Shown here piece by piece: positions 9,201 through 17,133 of a stretch of 64,000 nt of DNA (positions are counted from its first letter, which is position 1; the number at the start of each line of letters is the position of its first letter). The stretch lies in assembly GCF_900168065.1 (NCBI RefSeq), contig NZ_FUZZ01000005.1, positions 310,001 to 374,000 on the forward strand, in the 5' to 3' direction. The notes under the pieces were generated by a model that saw only the letters and a list, made by a program, of their open reading frames with translations, did no database searches and was not told where the DNA came from. A program made the translations under genes and the position numbers. The stretch is from Chitinophaga ginsengisegetis. GTDB lineage: Bacteria; Bacteroidota; Bacteroidia; Chitinophagales; Chitinophagaceae.

Positions 9201-12049
9201 TGGTTTATCTGCAGGCCATCCAGGTGATCATTCCAGATACTGTCCATTTCACTTTCTGTGATCACATGATCATATAACCGTGGCTGATCCGCTTCTTTCG
9301 GCAAATAGAATCTGAGTCGCTGATCGCTGGTACTCGTTTCTTTCACTAATCCTTGCCGGATCTCAAATGTATAACCCGGTTCAGGTACAAAAGATTGTAT
9401 AAACCTGCCTTTTACAATATAGTCGGCATCATTGTTTTTCAGTGGTCCGGCCAGCTGGATGCTTTTGCTGTAACCATTGCCGGGGTTAAACCATTGTATA
9501 TTTCCATTCTGGTTAATATACGTATACCCGTCATTGTTATCCGTAAGAAATGGTACCACGTAACGCTTATATAGATTTACTTCCAGCGGGGTAAGTTCCG
9601 TTGGCATTTTGGTGATGCGTATCCGTTCATCGGGTTTATCGGCAGCGATGCTGATAAAGGTTTTAAGTCCTTCTTCGGCGTAGATGCTGTCGATGATAAT
9701 TTCCTTATCAGAAGTACGGATTTCCAGTTTGTGTTTGCCGGGCCATATGGCAAAACTATAGGCTGGCCGGAGGTCTGTATTGGCAAAGAACACCGGTTGT
9801 TCATCTATCTTCACATGACTGATAAACTGTACAGCGCCATTTTCTGTAACAAACGGGGAAATCTGTGTAATATCATTCTTCGCAGGTTCCGTGCTGTAAC
9901 GTATTCCATCCGGATGCAGGAAGCGATAATACGCGTTGCTATCCAGCGTCATTTCGTTTTTCCACCGGTCCCAGTTCATGATCTGTTTGCCGGATACGGT
10001 TTTTCTATCAGATAACCACTGTTGGCTATATGCTTTCCGCATAGGATGCCTTTTATCAAGATTGGGCAGGTTAGGCATGGTATAGTTAAACCTGGCAGTC
10101 ATCGCATAAGCCGTAACATCTGCATCCTTTACAGGCCGGCCTTCTGCATCAGTAACAGTGATGCCTATACGAACTGTTTGCCCCGGGTACACAGCTACCG
10201 GGTTATTGATGGTTACCTGTAATTGTTTTTCAAGATAAGGGATGATGAAGTGCTCATCTTTCACCTGGTCATTCCAGATATATTGCAGGGAAACAAAATA
10301 ATACCCGTGGGTGGCGGAGGCGGCTTTCCACGACAGCTGCTGGTCGTAGCCCTGTGCCACCAGTTTGTTGCCGGCAAAGATGCTATACCAGAAGTACAAT
10401 TTTTTTGGATTCACAATATCTGCAAATACGGAATCGCGGGTACGGCTGGCATTGCACTGGATCATGCCATTTTCACCGGATGACAGGTAGCTTTTAGTGA
10501 CGTTGCCTGCTGTTACCCGGTAGGTATTTACATAAGGATGCAGCGGCAATACGGCGGGTAATGAGATAGCAGAAAGAGCAACCGTATCACGCTTTGCATT
10601 CAGCAACAGCAGCGTGGCCTGTGAAGGTATGACGTGGCCGGAGCGTTTAAAGTCAACAGATAAGCTATCGCCTTTTGGTGTGAAACTGATTTCATCCGTA
10701 TCATAATAATATTGCTGGGAAATACGGCTGCTTTGGCTTTCATTGTTGCTGTTCAGAAACTGTGTGCTGATGTTATAGGAAAAAGAAGCGGCCGGGAAAA
10801 TACTGTCAGGCAGCGTTACTTTGGTTTCCCCGGTCATATCCAGCGCTACTTCATGTTTCCATAACTGGTGGGGTATAAATACCACCGGCGCGTGATATTG
10901 TGAAATGTTGTTAGGGGTAACGGTGATGGTTACACGCCCATCCATTACCGGGAGATCGTTTTCATCGGTGGCCTTCAGGAACAGGGATACCGGCGTGCCA
11001 CGGGTATGTTCTTTCACATCGGTGCGGGCGGTAAAGCGGATCGATTTCAGCTCATACTCTTCATATTCAAACGTACCGCGCATCAATACTTTCCGTCTGG
11101 CAAAGTATTCATCATCATCCAGGTCGGTTTCGTTATTGTCGGAGGTATATTTCCTGCTGTCCAGGGTTTCCAGGGTAAACAGGTAGTCTGTGTCCAGATC
11201 GAGGTCCAGGCTGTCACTGAGCACCATTTCGTAATCATAGCCTCCCGGCCGGTAAGGACGGATAGTGGTGAGGATTGTATCGATATCCATGTCTTCACTG
11301 TAAAGTCGTAACAGCAGGGGTTCATTTACCGGCTTTGTATGGCGATTAATGATGAATGCCTTCATCCGCAGGGTATCGCCGGGCCTGTATTTCGCTTTAC
11401 TGAAGGCCATGAAGCCTTTGTATTTTTTTTCGGTAGAAGTAGACTGCGAAAACCTGGGTTCATTATGATAATAATTTTTTTTGCGGGGGAACAGTTTTTT
11501 CCAGAAGAGGAGCCTGCCCTTACGGTTGGGGACCGTCAGGTTAAAAAGGTTCAGCACCTGGTTATGATACACCTGTATGATACCGCCTTTTTTGTAGCGC
11601 GGAATGCGATAGGTTTGTGTGCGTGCATCCCAGGGAATAGTCCGTTGGTTGATCCGCACGCTGGCATTGGAAATCGGTTTTCCATTTTTATCATGTAAGA
11701 GCAATGCCAGATCGTAGTTATTGGTTACTACCTTCAGGATTACATTCTGTACGGGTTTGTATTCATACGCCAGGTTATTTTGCAGGCCGGTTACCACTAC
11801 ATAATTTCCTGGGGCGGTACCCGCAGGGAAGCTGGCGCCAAACGGATAAGTGCCGGCTGCGGTATGCAGGTATTTTTCATCCGCCCAGGGTTTGGATGCT
11901 CTGCTCAGCTCAAATATCCGGAGCGCTTCCTTATCTGTTATTTTATAGATGTTATTTCTTTCACTGGTGGTTTTACTTTGGGAGATGTATTGCTGGGCGC
12001 TGGCTGTGATGCTACATAAGCACAGCAGAAACAATGAAATTCTTTTCAA
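6281..12049 (-). CDS. Alpha-2-macroglobulin-family protein with inserted SusC-type TonB-plug module
   Basis: This 1922-residue exported protein has a signal peptide (CLCSITASAQQ near residue 18). The N-terminal half holds macroglobulin MG domains, including KYRPGDTLRMKAFIINRHTK of MG2 and a further MG region ending near residue 1000. Residues about 1093-1165 form a carboxypeptidase-regulatory-like domain (ISGVITTDANGPVPGASI). Residues about 1170-1265 form a TonB-receptor plug (SETVVVGYGTQRKKE, then LKDAAATAIYGARAANGVIL). No 22-strand barrel follows. Instead the alpha-2-macroglobulin region resumes (DDACWQPRLRTNEKGETSFK), and the thioester motif CNEQ is present with Cys1497. The terpenoid-like helical domain has DGGWGWW. 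In the family the thioester traps attacking proteases covalently. The plug insertion is unusual for the enzyme-inhibitor fold; see findings. It is transcribed alone, divergently from the dehydrogenase gene. Confidence 0.88.
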   Translation of the reverse strand: MKRISLFLLCLCSITASAQQYISQSKTTSERNNIYKITDKEALRIFELSRASKPWADEKYLHTAAGTYPFGASFPAGTAPGNYVVVTGLQNNLAYEYKPVQNVILKVVTNNYDLALLLHDKNGKPISNASVRINQRTIPWDARTQTYRIPRYKKGGIIQVYHNQVLNLFNLTVPNRKGRLLFWKKLFPRKKNYYHNEPRFSQSTSTEKKYKGFMAFSKAKYRPGDTLRMKAFIINRHTKPVNEPLLLRLYSEDMDIDTILTTIRPYRPGGYDYEMVLSDSLDLDLDTDYLFTLETLDSRKYTSDNNETDLDDDEYFARRKVLMRGTFEYEEYELKSIRFTARTDVKEHTRGTPVSLFLKATDENDLPVMDGRVTITVTPNNISQYHAPVVFIPHQLWKHEVALDMTGETKVTLPDSIFPAASFSYNISTQFLNSNNESQSSRISQQYYYDTDEISFTPKGDSLSVDFKRSGHVIPSQATLLLLNAKRDTVALSAISLPAVLPLHPYVNTYRVTAGNVTKSYLSSGENGMIQCNASRTRDSVFADIVNPKKLYFWYSIFAGNKLVAQGYDQQLSWKAASATHGYYFVSLQYIWNDQVKDEHFIIPYLEKQLQVTINNPVAVYPGQTVRIGITVTDAEGRPVKDADVTAYAMTARFNYTMPNLPNLDKRHPMRKAYSQQWLSDRKTVSGKQIMNWDRWKNEMTLDSNAYYRFLHPDGIRYSTEPAKNDITQISPFVTENGAVQFISHVKIDEQPVFFANTDLRPAYSFAIWPGKHKLEIRTSDKEIIIDSIYAEEGLKTFISIAADKPDERIRITKMPTELTPLEVNLYKRYVVPFLTDNNDGYTYINQNGNIQWFNPGNGYSKSIQLAGPLKNNDADYIVKGRFIQSFVPEPGYTFEIRQGLVKETSTSDQRLRFYLPKEADQPRLYDHVITESEMDSIWNDHLDGLQINQELYSNARGDGNTSNLIISPDTAFKGNEPRQLFLYRYDDPTYIRIYRGQTTWFYNLEPGNYRLLVLLKKNKYYVADSLKANAGGNTYYRLHARKVMEKDSTSAALSKAILDWRGYETQQMSTNATTDFTTPFNNQYLDTSGFTRRISGVITTDANGPVPGASIILKGTRYGTLSNAKGYFSLAVTEKGQLTVNAIGYNAETVTLRDQDFIEIKLKPVIQSLSETVVVGYGTQRKKEITAAASHFITGNLNGVVAGVTIRGANSINTPPLIIIDGVPYEGLLESLDPSLIKNMSVLKDAAATAIYGARAANGVILITSSKAGFIAAASQEALPAEANSLRSNFRDDACWQPRLRTNEKGETSFKVTFPDDITNWKTYTLAFTDQGQTGSAQVQIKSYKPLSANLSLPVFAVEGDSVNIIGKVLNYGTDSATVSRSFYTNQVLTGTRSIGVRNSLIDTFPVHVPLSGDSISFKYTITGNQDYFDGEYRAIPVFKKGVTETKGFFAALPADTSFSLSFADDTAAVHLYACTGMLPVLLDEIDYLRRYEYLCNEQLASKLTGLLLEKQARKFLALPFKDLKKISELIRKLEQNENKDGGWGWWNKSTSVYWVSQHVTKALLMAEKEGFKPNINKAALIDYSVFQLNGSVHTRDAYTNNLTLLETLYELGAKINFPAYLDTIPANKGSKYDQFRLLYLKQQTGIHVNTASLMAARQTTMMGNSYWGEDSYQLFNNDVQLTLLAYKILRAEGGHDALLRTIRDWFMEKRRSGNWRNTYESATILATILPDALQTSEMQTPGLSINGEQVSAFPYTHIFTAGKPLNVVKRGGSTVYFTGWQQHWNPAPPPASHQFSVGSQFLQQDTAVNFLTAGRAVTLEVTVEVKADADYVMVEIPVPAGCSYEEKNSQWSNHEVHREYFKNKVSIFSDYLNKGTYRFTVSLMPRYTGYYHLNPAKAEMMYFPVFFGREGMKKVVIRGK

Positions 12050-12108
12050 GGTATAAGGATTATATGCTGAATTTAAGGAAAAGAAGGGAAACTAAAAATC
12101 CACATATC

Positions 12109-12139
12109 TTTATATAATCATTTTGAAATGATAGATTTG
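12109..12139 (+). promoter_or_regulatory. Promoter and palindrome upstream of the dehydrogenase gene
   Basis: A -7 element TAGATTTG lies at 12132-12139 and a TTTA at 12109-12112 sits 19 bp upstream as a weak -33 element. Between them, at 12117-12132, is the palindrome ATCATTTTGAAATGAT, with 7-bp arms and a 2-base centre, which touches the -7 element. This fits a repressor site, but no regulator can be assigned. Confidence 0.5.
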
Positions 12140-12163
12140 AACCAACAAGATAACTGAAGAATT

Positions 12164-13051
12164 ATGGAAACCATTGGATTTATCGGCACAGGCCATTTGG
12201 GCTATCCCATTGCAGAAAACCTGCTGAAGGCAGGTTATACTTTAAGAATTTATAACCGTACCCGGGAGAAGGCATTGCCGCTGGAACAGCTGGGTGCCAT
12301 ACTGGTGAACAGCCCGGAGGAAACCGCTGTGAAAGGAGGGGTTGTTCTGAGCCTGGTGGCGGATGACAAGGCGCTGGAAGCAGTGGCCACCGATGCGTTG
12401 GTGCAGGCGCTTGGAGAAGGCGGCATCCATGTGTCTATGAGCACTGTTTCGCCGGATATATCGAGGGAGTTGTCGGTTCGGCATGGGAAGCACGGCGTGT
12501 TGTTTGTAGGTGCGCCGGTATTTGCGCGGCCGGAGGCGGCAGCGGCGAAAGCAGGTAATTCGGTGATTTCCGGTCCTGCTGCGGCTAAAGAAAGGATACG
12601 CCCTTTATTGGAGGCAGGGTTTGCCCGTAATATTTTTGATCTTGGAGAAGATGCCGGTAGCGCCAATGTGCTGAAGCTGATGGGTAATTTTATGATTGCC
12701 GGGGCGCTGGAACTGATGGCAGAGGCTTTTGCGCTGGCAGAGAAAAACGGGGTAGATCCCAGGGTGGCGTATGAAATGCTCACCACTACGTTATTTTCGG
12801 GCCCTATTTTCAGGAATTATGGCGCCATGATCCTGGATCGTAAATTTACCGGTAATCCTTCTTTCAGTGCGGAATTAGGGTTGAAAGATATGGACCTGGT
12901 ATTGCAAACGGCGCGGAAATCATATACGCCGATGCCGCTGGCTAACCTGGTGCAGAACCGGCTCACTACTATCCTGGCGAAGGATATACATGATGCCGAC
13001 TGGACAGCGCTGGCTTCCGGTGCGCTCGAGGACGCCGGGTTGGCAGTTTAA
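12164..13051 (+). CDS. NAD(P)-dependent oxidoreductase, 3-hydroxyisobutyrate dehydrogenase-like
   Basis: This 295-residue protein has the beta-hydroxyacid dehydrogenase layout. An N-terminal Rossmann fold begins IGFIGTGHLGYPIAENLL (GxGxxG at residues 8-13). The substrate loop is STVSPDISREL. The all-helical C-terminal domain carries the catalytic lysine in NVLKLMGNF. The usual DAPVSGG segment reads GAPVFARPEAA, so substrate choice probably differs from true 3-hydroxyisobutyrate dehydrogenase; reductases of the GLYR1/imine-reductase-like type are an alternative. Its stop overlaps that of the convergent HxlR gene by 4 bp. Confidence 0.85.
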   Translation: METIGFIGTGHLGYPIAENLLKAGYTLRIYNRTREKALPLEQLGAILVNSPEETAVKGGVVLSLVADDKALEAVATDALVQALGEGGIHVSMSTVSPDISRELSVRHGKHGVLFVGAPVFARPEAAAAKAGNSVISGPAAAKERIRPLLEAGFARNIFDLGEDAGSANVLKLMGNFMIAGALELMAEAFALAEKNGVDPRVAYEMLTTTLFSGPIFRNYGAMILDRKFTGNPSFSAELGLKDMDLVLQTARKSYTPMPLANLVQNRLTTILAKDIHDADWTALASGALEDAGLAV

Positions 13052-13452
13052 CCTTTATCAGCCATAGCCGCCACGGTTTTTTCTTTGGATGCCTGGCGTG
13101 CTATGGCATCTTCCCGGTGCATAGTGCCCCAGTCGGAGATATGCTGCAACATGCTTTCCATGCTCCATCCCAGCGGGGTGAGTTCATATTCCACCCGTGG
13201 AGGAACTTCCGGGTACACGATCCGTTTAACAAGGTGGTCGTTTTCCAGTTCCCTCAACTGCAGAACCAGCACTCTTTCAGAGATGCCGGTGATCGACTTT
13301 TTCAGTTCATTATAGCGTAGTTTACCATCCAGTAAGCGCCACAGTATGCTGGGTTTCCAGCGTCCGCCGATCAACGACAGGGTATACGCTGTTCCGCAGT
13401 CGCCGCGCAGCTGTTTTCCGTTGATGGCATTAGAGGAATTTTCTTTTCGCAT
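13048..13452 (-). CDS. HxlR-family winged-helix transcriptional regulator
   Basis: I place the start at the ATG at 13452 (MRKENSSNAINGK), giving 134 residues, the usual HxlR length. The frame stays open upstream to 13572, but that stretch has no family similarity. The diagnostic start of the domain is CGTAYTLSLIGGRWKPSILW, with Cys20 (the position of the redox-sensing Cys in some members, for example YodB and HypR). The recognition helix reads ITGISERVLVLQLRELENDHLV, then the wing VEYELTPLGWSM. It converges with the dehydrogenase gene, which may be its target. Redox sensing is a possibility, not shown. Confidence 0.88.
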   Translation of the reverse strand: MRKENSSNAINGKQLRGDCGTAYTLSLIGGRWKPSILWRLLDGKLRYNELKKSITGISERVLVLQLRELENDHLVKRIVYPEVPPRVEYELTPLGWSMESMLQHISDWGTMHREDAIARQASKEKTVAAMADKG

Positions 13453-13476
13453 ACGTTCATTTTTTCTTTCCGGGTA

Positions 13477-13522
13477 TAAAGATACGCAATGCACTGCTAT
13501 AGTGAAGGATACCGCTATCCTT
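13477..13522 (-). promoter_or_regulatory. Promoter and 18-bp palindrome upstream of the HxlR gene
   Basis: On the minus strand a -7-like element TATCTTTA (7 of 8 matches) occupies 13484-13477. About 20 bp further upstream is the palindrome AAGGATAGCGGTATCCTT at 13522-13505, with perfect 7-bp arms. It covers the place where a -33 element would be. The geometry fits autorepression by the HxlR dimer. Confidence 0.5.
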
Positions 13523-13578
13523 TTAGTAACCCTGTTCTCTGGTGCCTTACAGTATTGATAACCGCAAGGCATAAAGCA

Positions 13579-13610
13579 AAAAGGGGAAGGTGCACACCTT
13601 CCCCTTTTGT
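13579..13610 (-). terminator. Terminator downstream of the SPFH gene
   Basis: Perfect 14-bp arms (AAAAGGGGAAGGTG and its complement) surround a 2-base centre. Runs of T/A on both sides would let it work in either direction. It separates the SPFH gene from the HxlR gene, both on the minus strand. Confidence 0.85.
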
Positions 13611-13626
13611 TATGCTTCTTATAGTG

Positions 13627-15537
13627 TTACTCTGCCTGTTTTCCGGCTTCGTTTTTCTTTGCCACATCTTCCAGTAATTTGAGTCCGAGCAATCCGCTGA
13701 TCGGACCGTTGGCGCCGTCTCCGCCGCTGATGAGCACATCCGGCATGATGCGGATTTGCTGTGATCCGATGGCTTCCATTACTTTCAGTTGGGTAAAGTT
13801 GTTGCCACCCATTGCTTCTACTGCCAGTTTGTAGGATTCCGCGCTGGACTGACCAATGGCCAGGATCTTTTCTGCTTCTGCTTTACCGGTGAGGGCAATT
13901 TTTTCCGCATCGGCTTTAGCAATCCACTCGGTGCGTTCCGCTTCTGCTTTGGCCAGCAGGCGTACTTTTTCCGCTTCACCGCCGGCCAGTAATTTCATCC
14001 GGTCGCTTTCCGCGTTGGCTTGCAGCCGCACGCTGTTGGCGTCACCGGTGGCTTTTTTCACGGAGGCGTCTGCATGTCTTTCCGCAATCCAAACGCCCTG
14101 GTCGGCTTTTACAATTTCCTTCTGCATTTCTGCAATGGCGGTTTCTTTTTCCAGCGTCTGACGGGTTTCCTGTGCCAGTCGCTCTGTATCATAGGTAATT
14201 TTCTGTTCTTCTGCAATTTTACGGTCGGTCAGTGTTTTCATCAGTGTTTCCGGTGGCACAATGTCGCCGATAAGGGTATCTACCCCGAACACATTGTACT
14301 GATCCAGTACCTGGCCGATATGTTCCTTCGCGGAAGTTTGCCGTTCCTTACGGCTGGTGAGGAAACTGATCACATCTGATCCCTGGGCTGAGTTACGGAA
14401 ATAGTTACCGATGGTAGGTTCCAGTACCTGCGTTACCAGGTTGCTCATGTTACCGAAGCGGGCAATTACTTTAGGGGCTTCAGTAGTTGGGATGTGGATG
14501 ATCTGCGCTACGTCGAGATTAAAAGTAAAACCGTCACGGCTTCTCACGGTGATGGTAGAGAGGTTTTTATCCAGCTGGTGGGCCTCACTTCTGGCGGTGG
14601 CCCAGTTCAGCACCAGGTTGGTGGTAGGCACCAGTTCTACTTTCATGATATAGGGATTAACAGGATACTTACCCGGTCCCAGTGGCTCGGCCCATACGCC
14701 TTTGGTGCCTTTGGCCACGATGTTACCGTGTTTGAATTCTGCGCCGCTGAGATCCACGCCATCATTACCCACGAAGGAGATCACCACGCCTACGTGGCCG
14801 ATGGCGATTTCCGTCATACGCACCATTTCCAGTTTGGCGAACCACGGGTTAATAAAATAGGAACCAGCCAGGATCACCTGTTCCTGTAAGCCTTTGTAGC
14901 CGCCTTTTTCGAGGAAGGCATCCACATCCTGGAAGTTGTTGTGGTTTTCGATGGTTTTACCCGCAATGGAGCCGGTTTCAATGGCCTGTCCTTCGAGAGT
15001 GGTAACAATTCCCACGGCATTATCGGGGATGGATAGCATGTCGGTGATTTCCACTTCAAACAGGAAGGTATTGATACGGTACGATCCGGGCGTGATAATG
15101 GCGGTTTGCCGGCCTTTGCGGCCGCCGTTCTGCAGGAAGGCTACGGCGTCCTGGAAGGAGTCGCAGGGAACCTTGCGGGCCAGGATGGAACCTGTTTCCA
15201 GTTCTGAACCGTCTTTCGCCAGTACCAGTCCGATTTTACCGGTGGGGATGATGGTAAACGGTTGAAAGGTAACGCTGTACTGCCAGATCCATTTCCAGAA
15301 GTATACGCCGGGAGCGAGTGTTTGCGCCTGGAAGCCTGCTTCGCCATTGGTGGCGAGGATGCGGCCTTCGGGCAGTTCCTGTTTACCGATCAGTACAAAT
15401 TTTTTAGTAACCAGACCGATACGGTCTTCCGGTACAATGACTACGCCAAAGCATATACGAAGAATTACTTTGTACAGTACAAGGCATAGAATGGGCAGGC
15501 CGATAAGCAAAGCCCATCTGAGAAATGTGTTTTCCAT
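13627..15537 (-). CDS. SPFH/Band-7 membrane protein with four N-terminal vault-like repeats
   Basis: This 636-residue protein has one N-terminal membrane helix (WALLIGLPILCLVLYKVIL, residues 8-26). Four related repeats follow at about 32-90, 92-165, 166-240 and 241-310. Each starts with a strand of the type IPxxxVGIVxxxxG, and most end with an xxPGxYxINPxxxxVE segment. The SPFH domain is at about 315-500 and an Ala/Glu-rich coiled coil (KAEAERTEWIAKADAEKIAL) follows to about 580. The C terminus is Gly-rich. SPFH proteins assemble into large membrane cages or microdomains. The repeats resemble those of the major vault protein, whose shoulder domain shares the SPFH fold. It is monocistronic. 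Role in the cell is not known. Confidence 0.88.
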   Translation of the reverse strand: MENTFLRWALLIGLPILCLVLYKVILRICFGVVIVPEDRIGLVTKKFVLIGKQELPEGRILATNGEAGFQAQTLAPGVYFWKWIWQYSVTFQPFTIIPTGKIGLVLAKDGSELETGSILARKVPCDSFQDAVAFLQNGGRKGRQTAIITPGSYRINTFLFEVEITDMLSIPDNAVGIVTTLEGQAIETGSIAGKTIENHNNFQDVDAFLEKGGYKGLQEQVILAGSYFINPWFAKLEMVRMTEIAIGHVGVVISFVGNDGVDLSGAEFKHGNIVAKGTKGVWAEPLGPGKYPVNPYIMKVELVPTTNLVLNWATARSEAHQLDKNLSTITVRSRDGFTFNLDVAQIIHIPTTEAPKVIARFGNMSNLVTQVLEPTIGNYFRNSAQGSDVISFLTSRKERQTSAKEHIGQVLDQYNVFGVDTLIGDIVPPETLMKTLTDRKIAEEQKITYDTERLAQETRQTLEKETAIAEMQKEIVKADQGVWIAERHADASVKKATGDANSVRLQANAESDRMKLLAGGEAEKVRLLAKAEAERTEWIAKADAEKIALTGKAEAEKILAIGQSSAESYKLAVEAMGGNNFTQLKVMEAIGSQQIRIMPDVLISGGDGANGPISGLLGLKLLEDVAKKNEAGKQAE

Positions 15538-16056
15538 TTGTAGGGTTGTTGTTAAGGTATGTGTGTTTGTAAAGATGAATTTAAATGCACAGCGATACTG
15601 CTGACGGACGTGTCACTTCAGGGTTTGGGCCATGCATATCTATTTCAGAAAAGTGGGGGCGAAGTGTTGAAGTTCGTAGCGATATAAGCTATCAGGATGT
15701 TGTTGCCGGAGCAATGATCAGATTCCATTGAAAAATGAATTTCGGATGTAAAAGTGATGATTATTTTTCATCTGTCAAAATAATTTCCGGCAGATGATCA
15801 TGGAGGTTAGCCGGGAATTTCAGATAAATGTTTCCGGATGATCTTTGCTGATTATTTCAGATAATGGCGGAGAGGTTTCTTTGAGAACTATTGAAAAATC
15901 TCCCGTTTTTTTTGATTTTTGGAAAAACGCCCTATATTGAGAGCTGTTTAACTGTTTTTCACTTTGCTAAAACGATTTTTCTGAGCATGTCAACCAAATA
16001 GTTTTTTATATTTGTATAGCTTTAACGATTTAGCAAACATTCTATTTATTGAATTT
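15538..16056. other. 519-bp divergent intergenic region
   Basis: This gap separates the divergent SPFH and ROK genes. I see no coding frame and no RNA gene. A perfect -7 element TATATTTG at 16007-16014, 43 bp before the ROK start, is a likely promoter. No good -33 partner is visible. The short motif TTTCCGG followed within a few bases by GATGATC occurs twice (near 15783 and 15831) and may be a regulatory repeat; this is weak. Confidence 0.45.
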
Positions 16057-16935
16057 ATGACAAATTCCACGGCGTTAGGAATAGATATCGGCGGCTCCCA
16101 CATTACCGCAGCACTGGTAGATCTTAACACAAGATCGATCATAGAAGGCACATGGAACCGCATCCGTATTAACTCACAGGGCGAAGTAGCGGATATCATC
16201 GATGGCTGGGCGGCTGTTATCAGGGAAGTATTTACCCACGCTTCAGCAGATGTCCGGCATATTGGTATCGGCATGCCGGGTCCGTTCGACTATGAGCACG
16301 GGATCAGCCTCATGAAAGGGCAACATAAATATGACGCATTATACAACCTGAACGTAAAAGAACTACTGGCAACAAGCCTCGGAATTTCACCGGAACAGAT
16401 CCGCTTTATCAACGATGCCGGCTGCTTCCTGCAGGGCGAAGTGTTCAGCGGCGCCGGCAGAAACCACCAATGCGTGATCGGGCTTACACTGGGCACGGGC
16501 CTGGGTTCGGCCATCTACCGCGATGGAGCAGCCAATGATGCCAACCGCTGGTGCTCTCCTTTTAAAGACGGCATGGCGGAAGACTATCTTTCTACCCGCT
16601 GGTTTGTAAAACGCTATGAAGAAATAAGCGGTGAAACAGTAGCAGATGTAAAAGCACTGGTAGCTCGTATAGGCGTTGACGATAGAATACCGCAACTGTT
16701 CAACGAGTTTGCCGTAAACCTCGGCACTTTACTTACTGCCTTTATTAAAGAAGAACAACCCGAAATTGTAGTGATCGGCGGCAACATTGCCAACGCGGCT
16801 GACCTCTTCTTCCCTCAACTGAAAAAAGAACTGGAAAAACAACAGATCACCGTTCCGGTAGTTACCGCTACCCTCGGTGAGGCGGCAGCCCTGATCGGCG
16901 CAGCCAGCTTATGGCATGCCTTCCAGGAGGCATAG
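16057..16935 (+). CDS. ROK-family sugar kinase or regulator lacking the zinc motif
   Basis: I choose the ATG at 16057 (MTNSTALGIDIGGSHITAAL), giving 292 residues. A TTG at 16012 would add 15 residues without family similarity and would overlap the likely promoter. The ATP-binding phosphate loops GIDIGGSHI and LTLGTGLGSAI and the catalytic Asp in INDAG are present. The CxCGxxGCxE zinc-binding motif typical of ROK glucokinases is absent; the same region reads WCSPFKDGMAEDYLS. There is no N-terminal DNA-binding domain, so a kinase is more likely than a repressor. Substrate is uncertain. Confidence 0.8.
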   Translation: MTNSTALGIDIGGSHITAALVDLNTRSIIEGTWNRIRINSQGEVADIIDGWAAVIREVFTHASADVRHIGIGMPGPFDYEHGISLMKGQHKYDALYNLNVKELLATSLGISPEQIRFINDAGCFLQGEVFSGAGRNHQCVIGLTLGTGLGSAIYRDGAANDANRWCSPFKDGMAEDYLSTRWFVKRYEEISGETVADVKALVARIGVDDRIPQLFNEFAVNLGTLLTAFIKEEQPEIVVIGGNIANAADLFFPQLKKELEKQQITVPVVTATLGEAAALIGAASLWHAFQEA

Positions 16936-16970
16936 CACAGCCTGTTCAACGAAAACATAAATTTAAAAAG

Positions 16971-17066
16971 AAGCTATTGGCGCAACAACCAAAGCAGGTA
17001 GGTTCCGGGCATATCCATCTCCGGAAAAAATATCCGCCCTGGTGTTTGTGCCAATAGCTTTTTGTT
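16971..17066 (+). ncRNA. Nested stem-loop between the ROK and sigma-factor genes
   Basis: AAGCTATTGG at 16971-16980 pairs exactly with CCAATAGCTT at 17051-17060, and the stem extends inward over ten more positions with 7 matches. Inside is a second hairpin, TTCCGG (17003-17008) with CCGGAA (17021-17026). A TTTTTGTTT tract follows the outer stem. The simplest reading is an elaborate terminator of the ROK transcript. A structured RNA is possible. Confidence 0.5.
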
Positions 17067-17133
17067 TAATGCTTTAACCTTTCTGCTTTTTCCTTTATAT
17101 TAGGGGCATCAACCACTTCTAAATATTTACTGT

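Noticed and set aside
13453-13572. N-terminal extension of the HxlR regulator
   Set aside because: The 40 extra residues have no family similarity, and this stretch contains the promoter-like element and palindrome. The ATG at 13452 gives the normal length.
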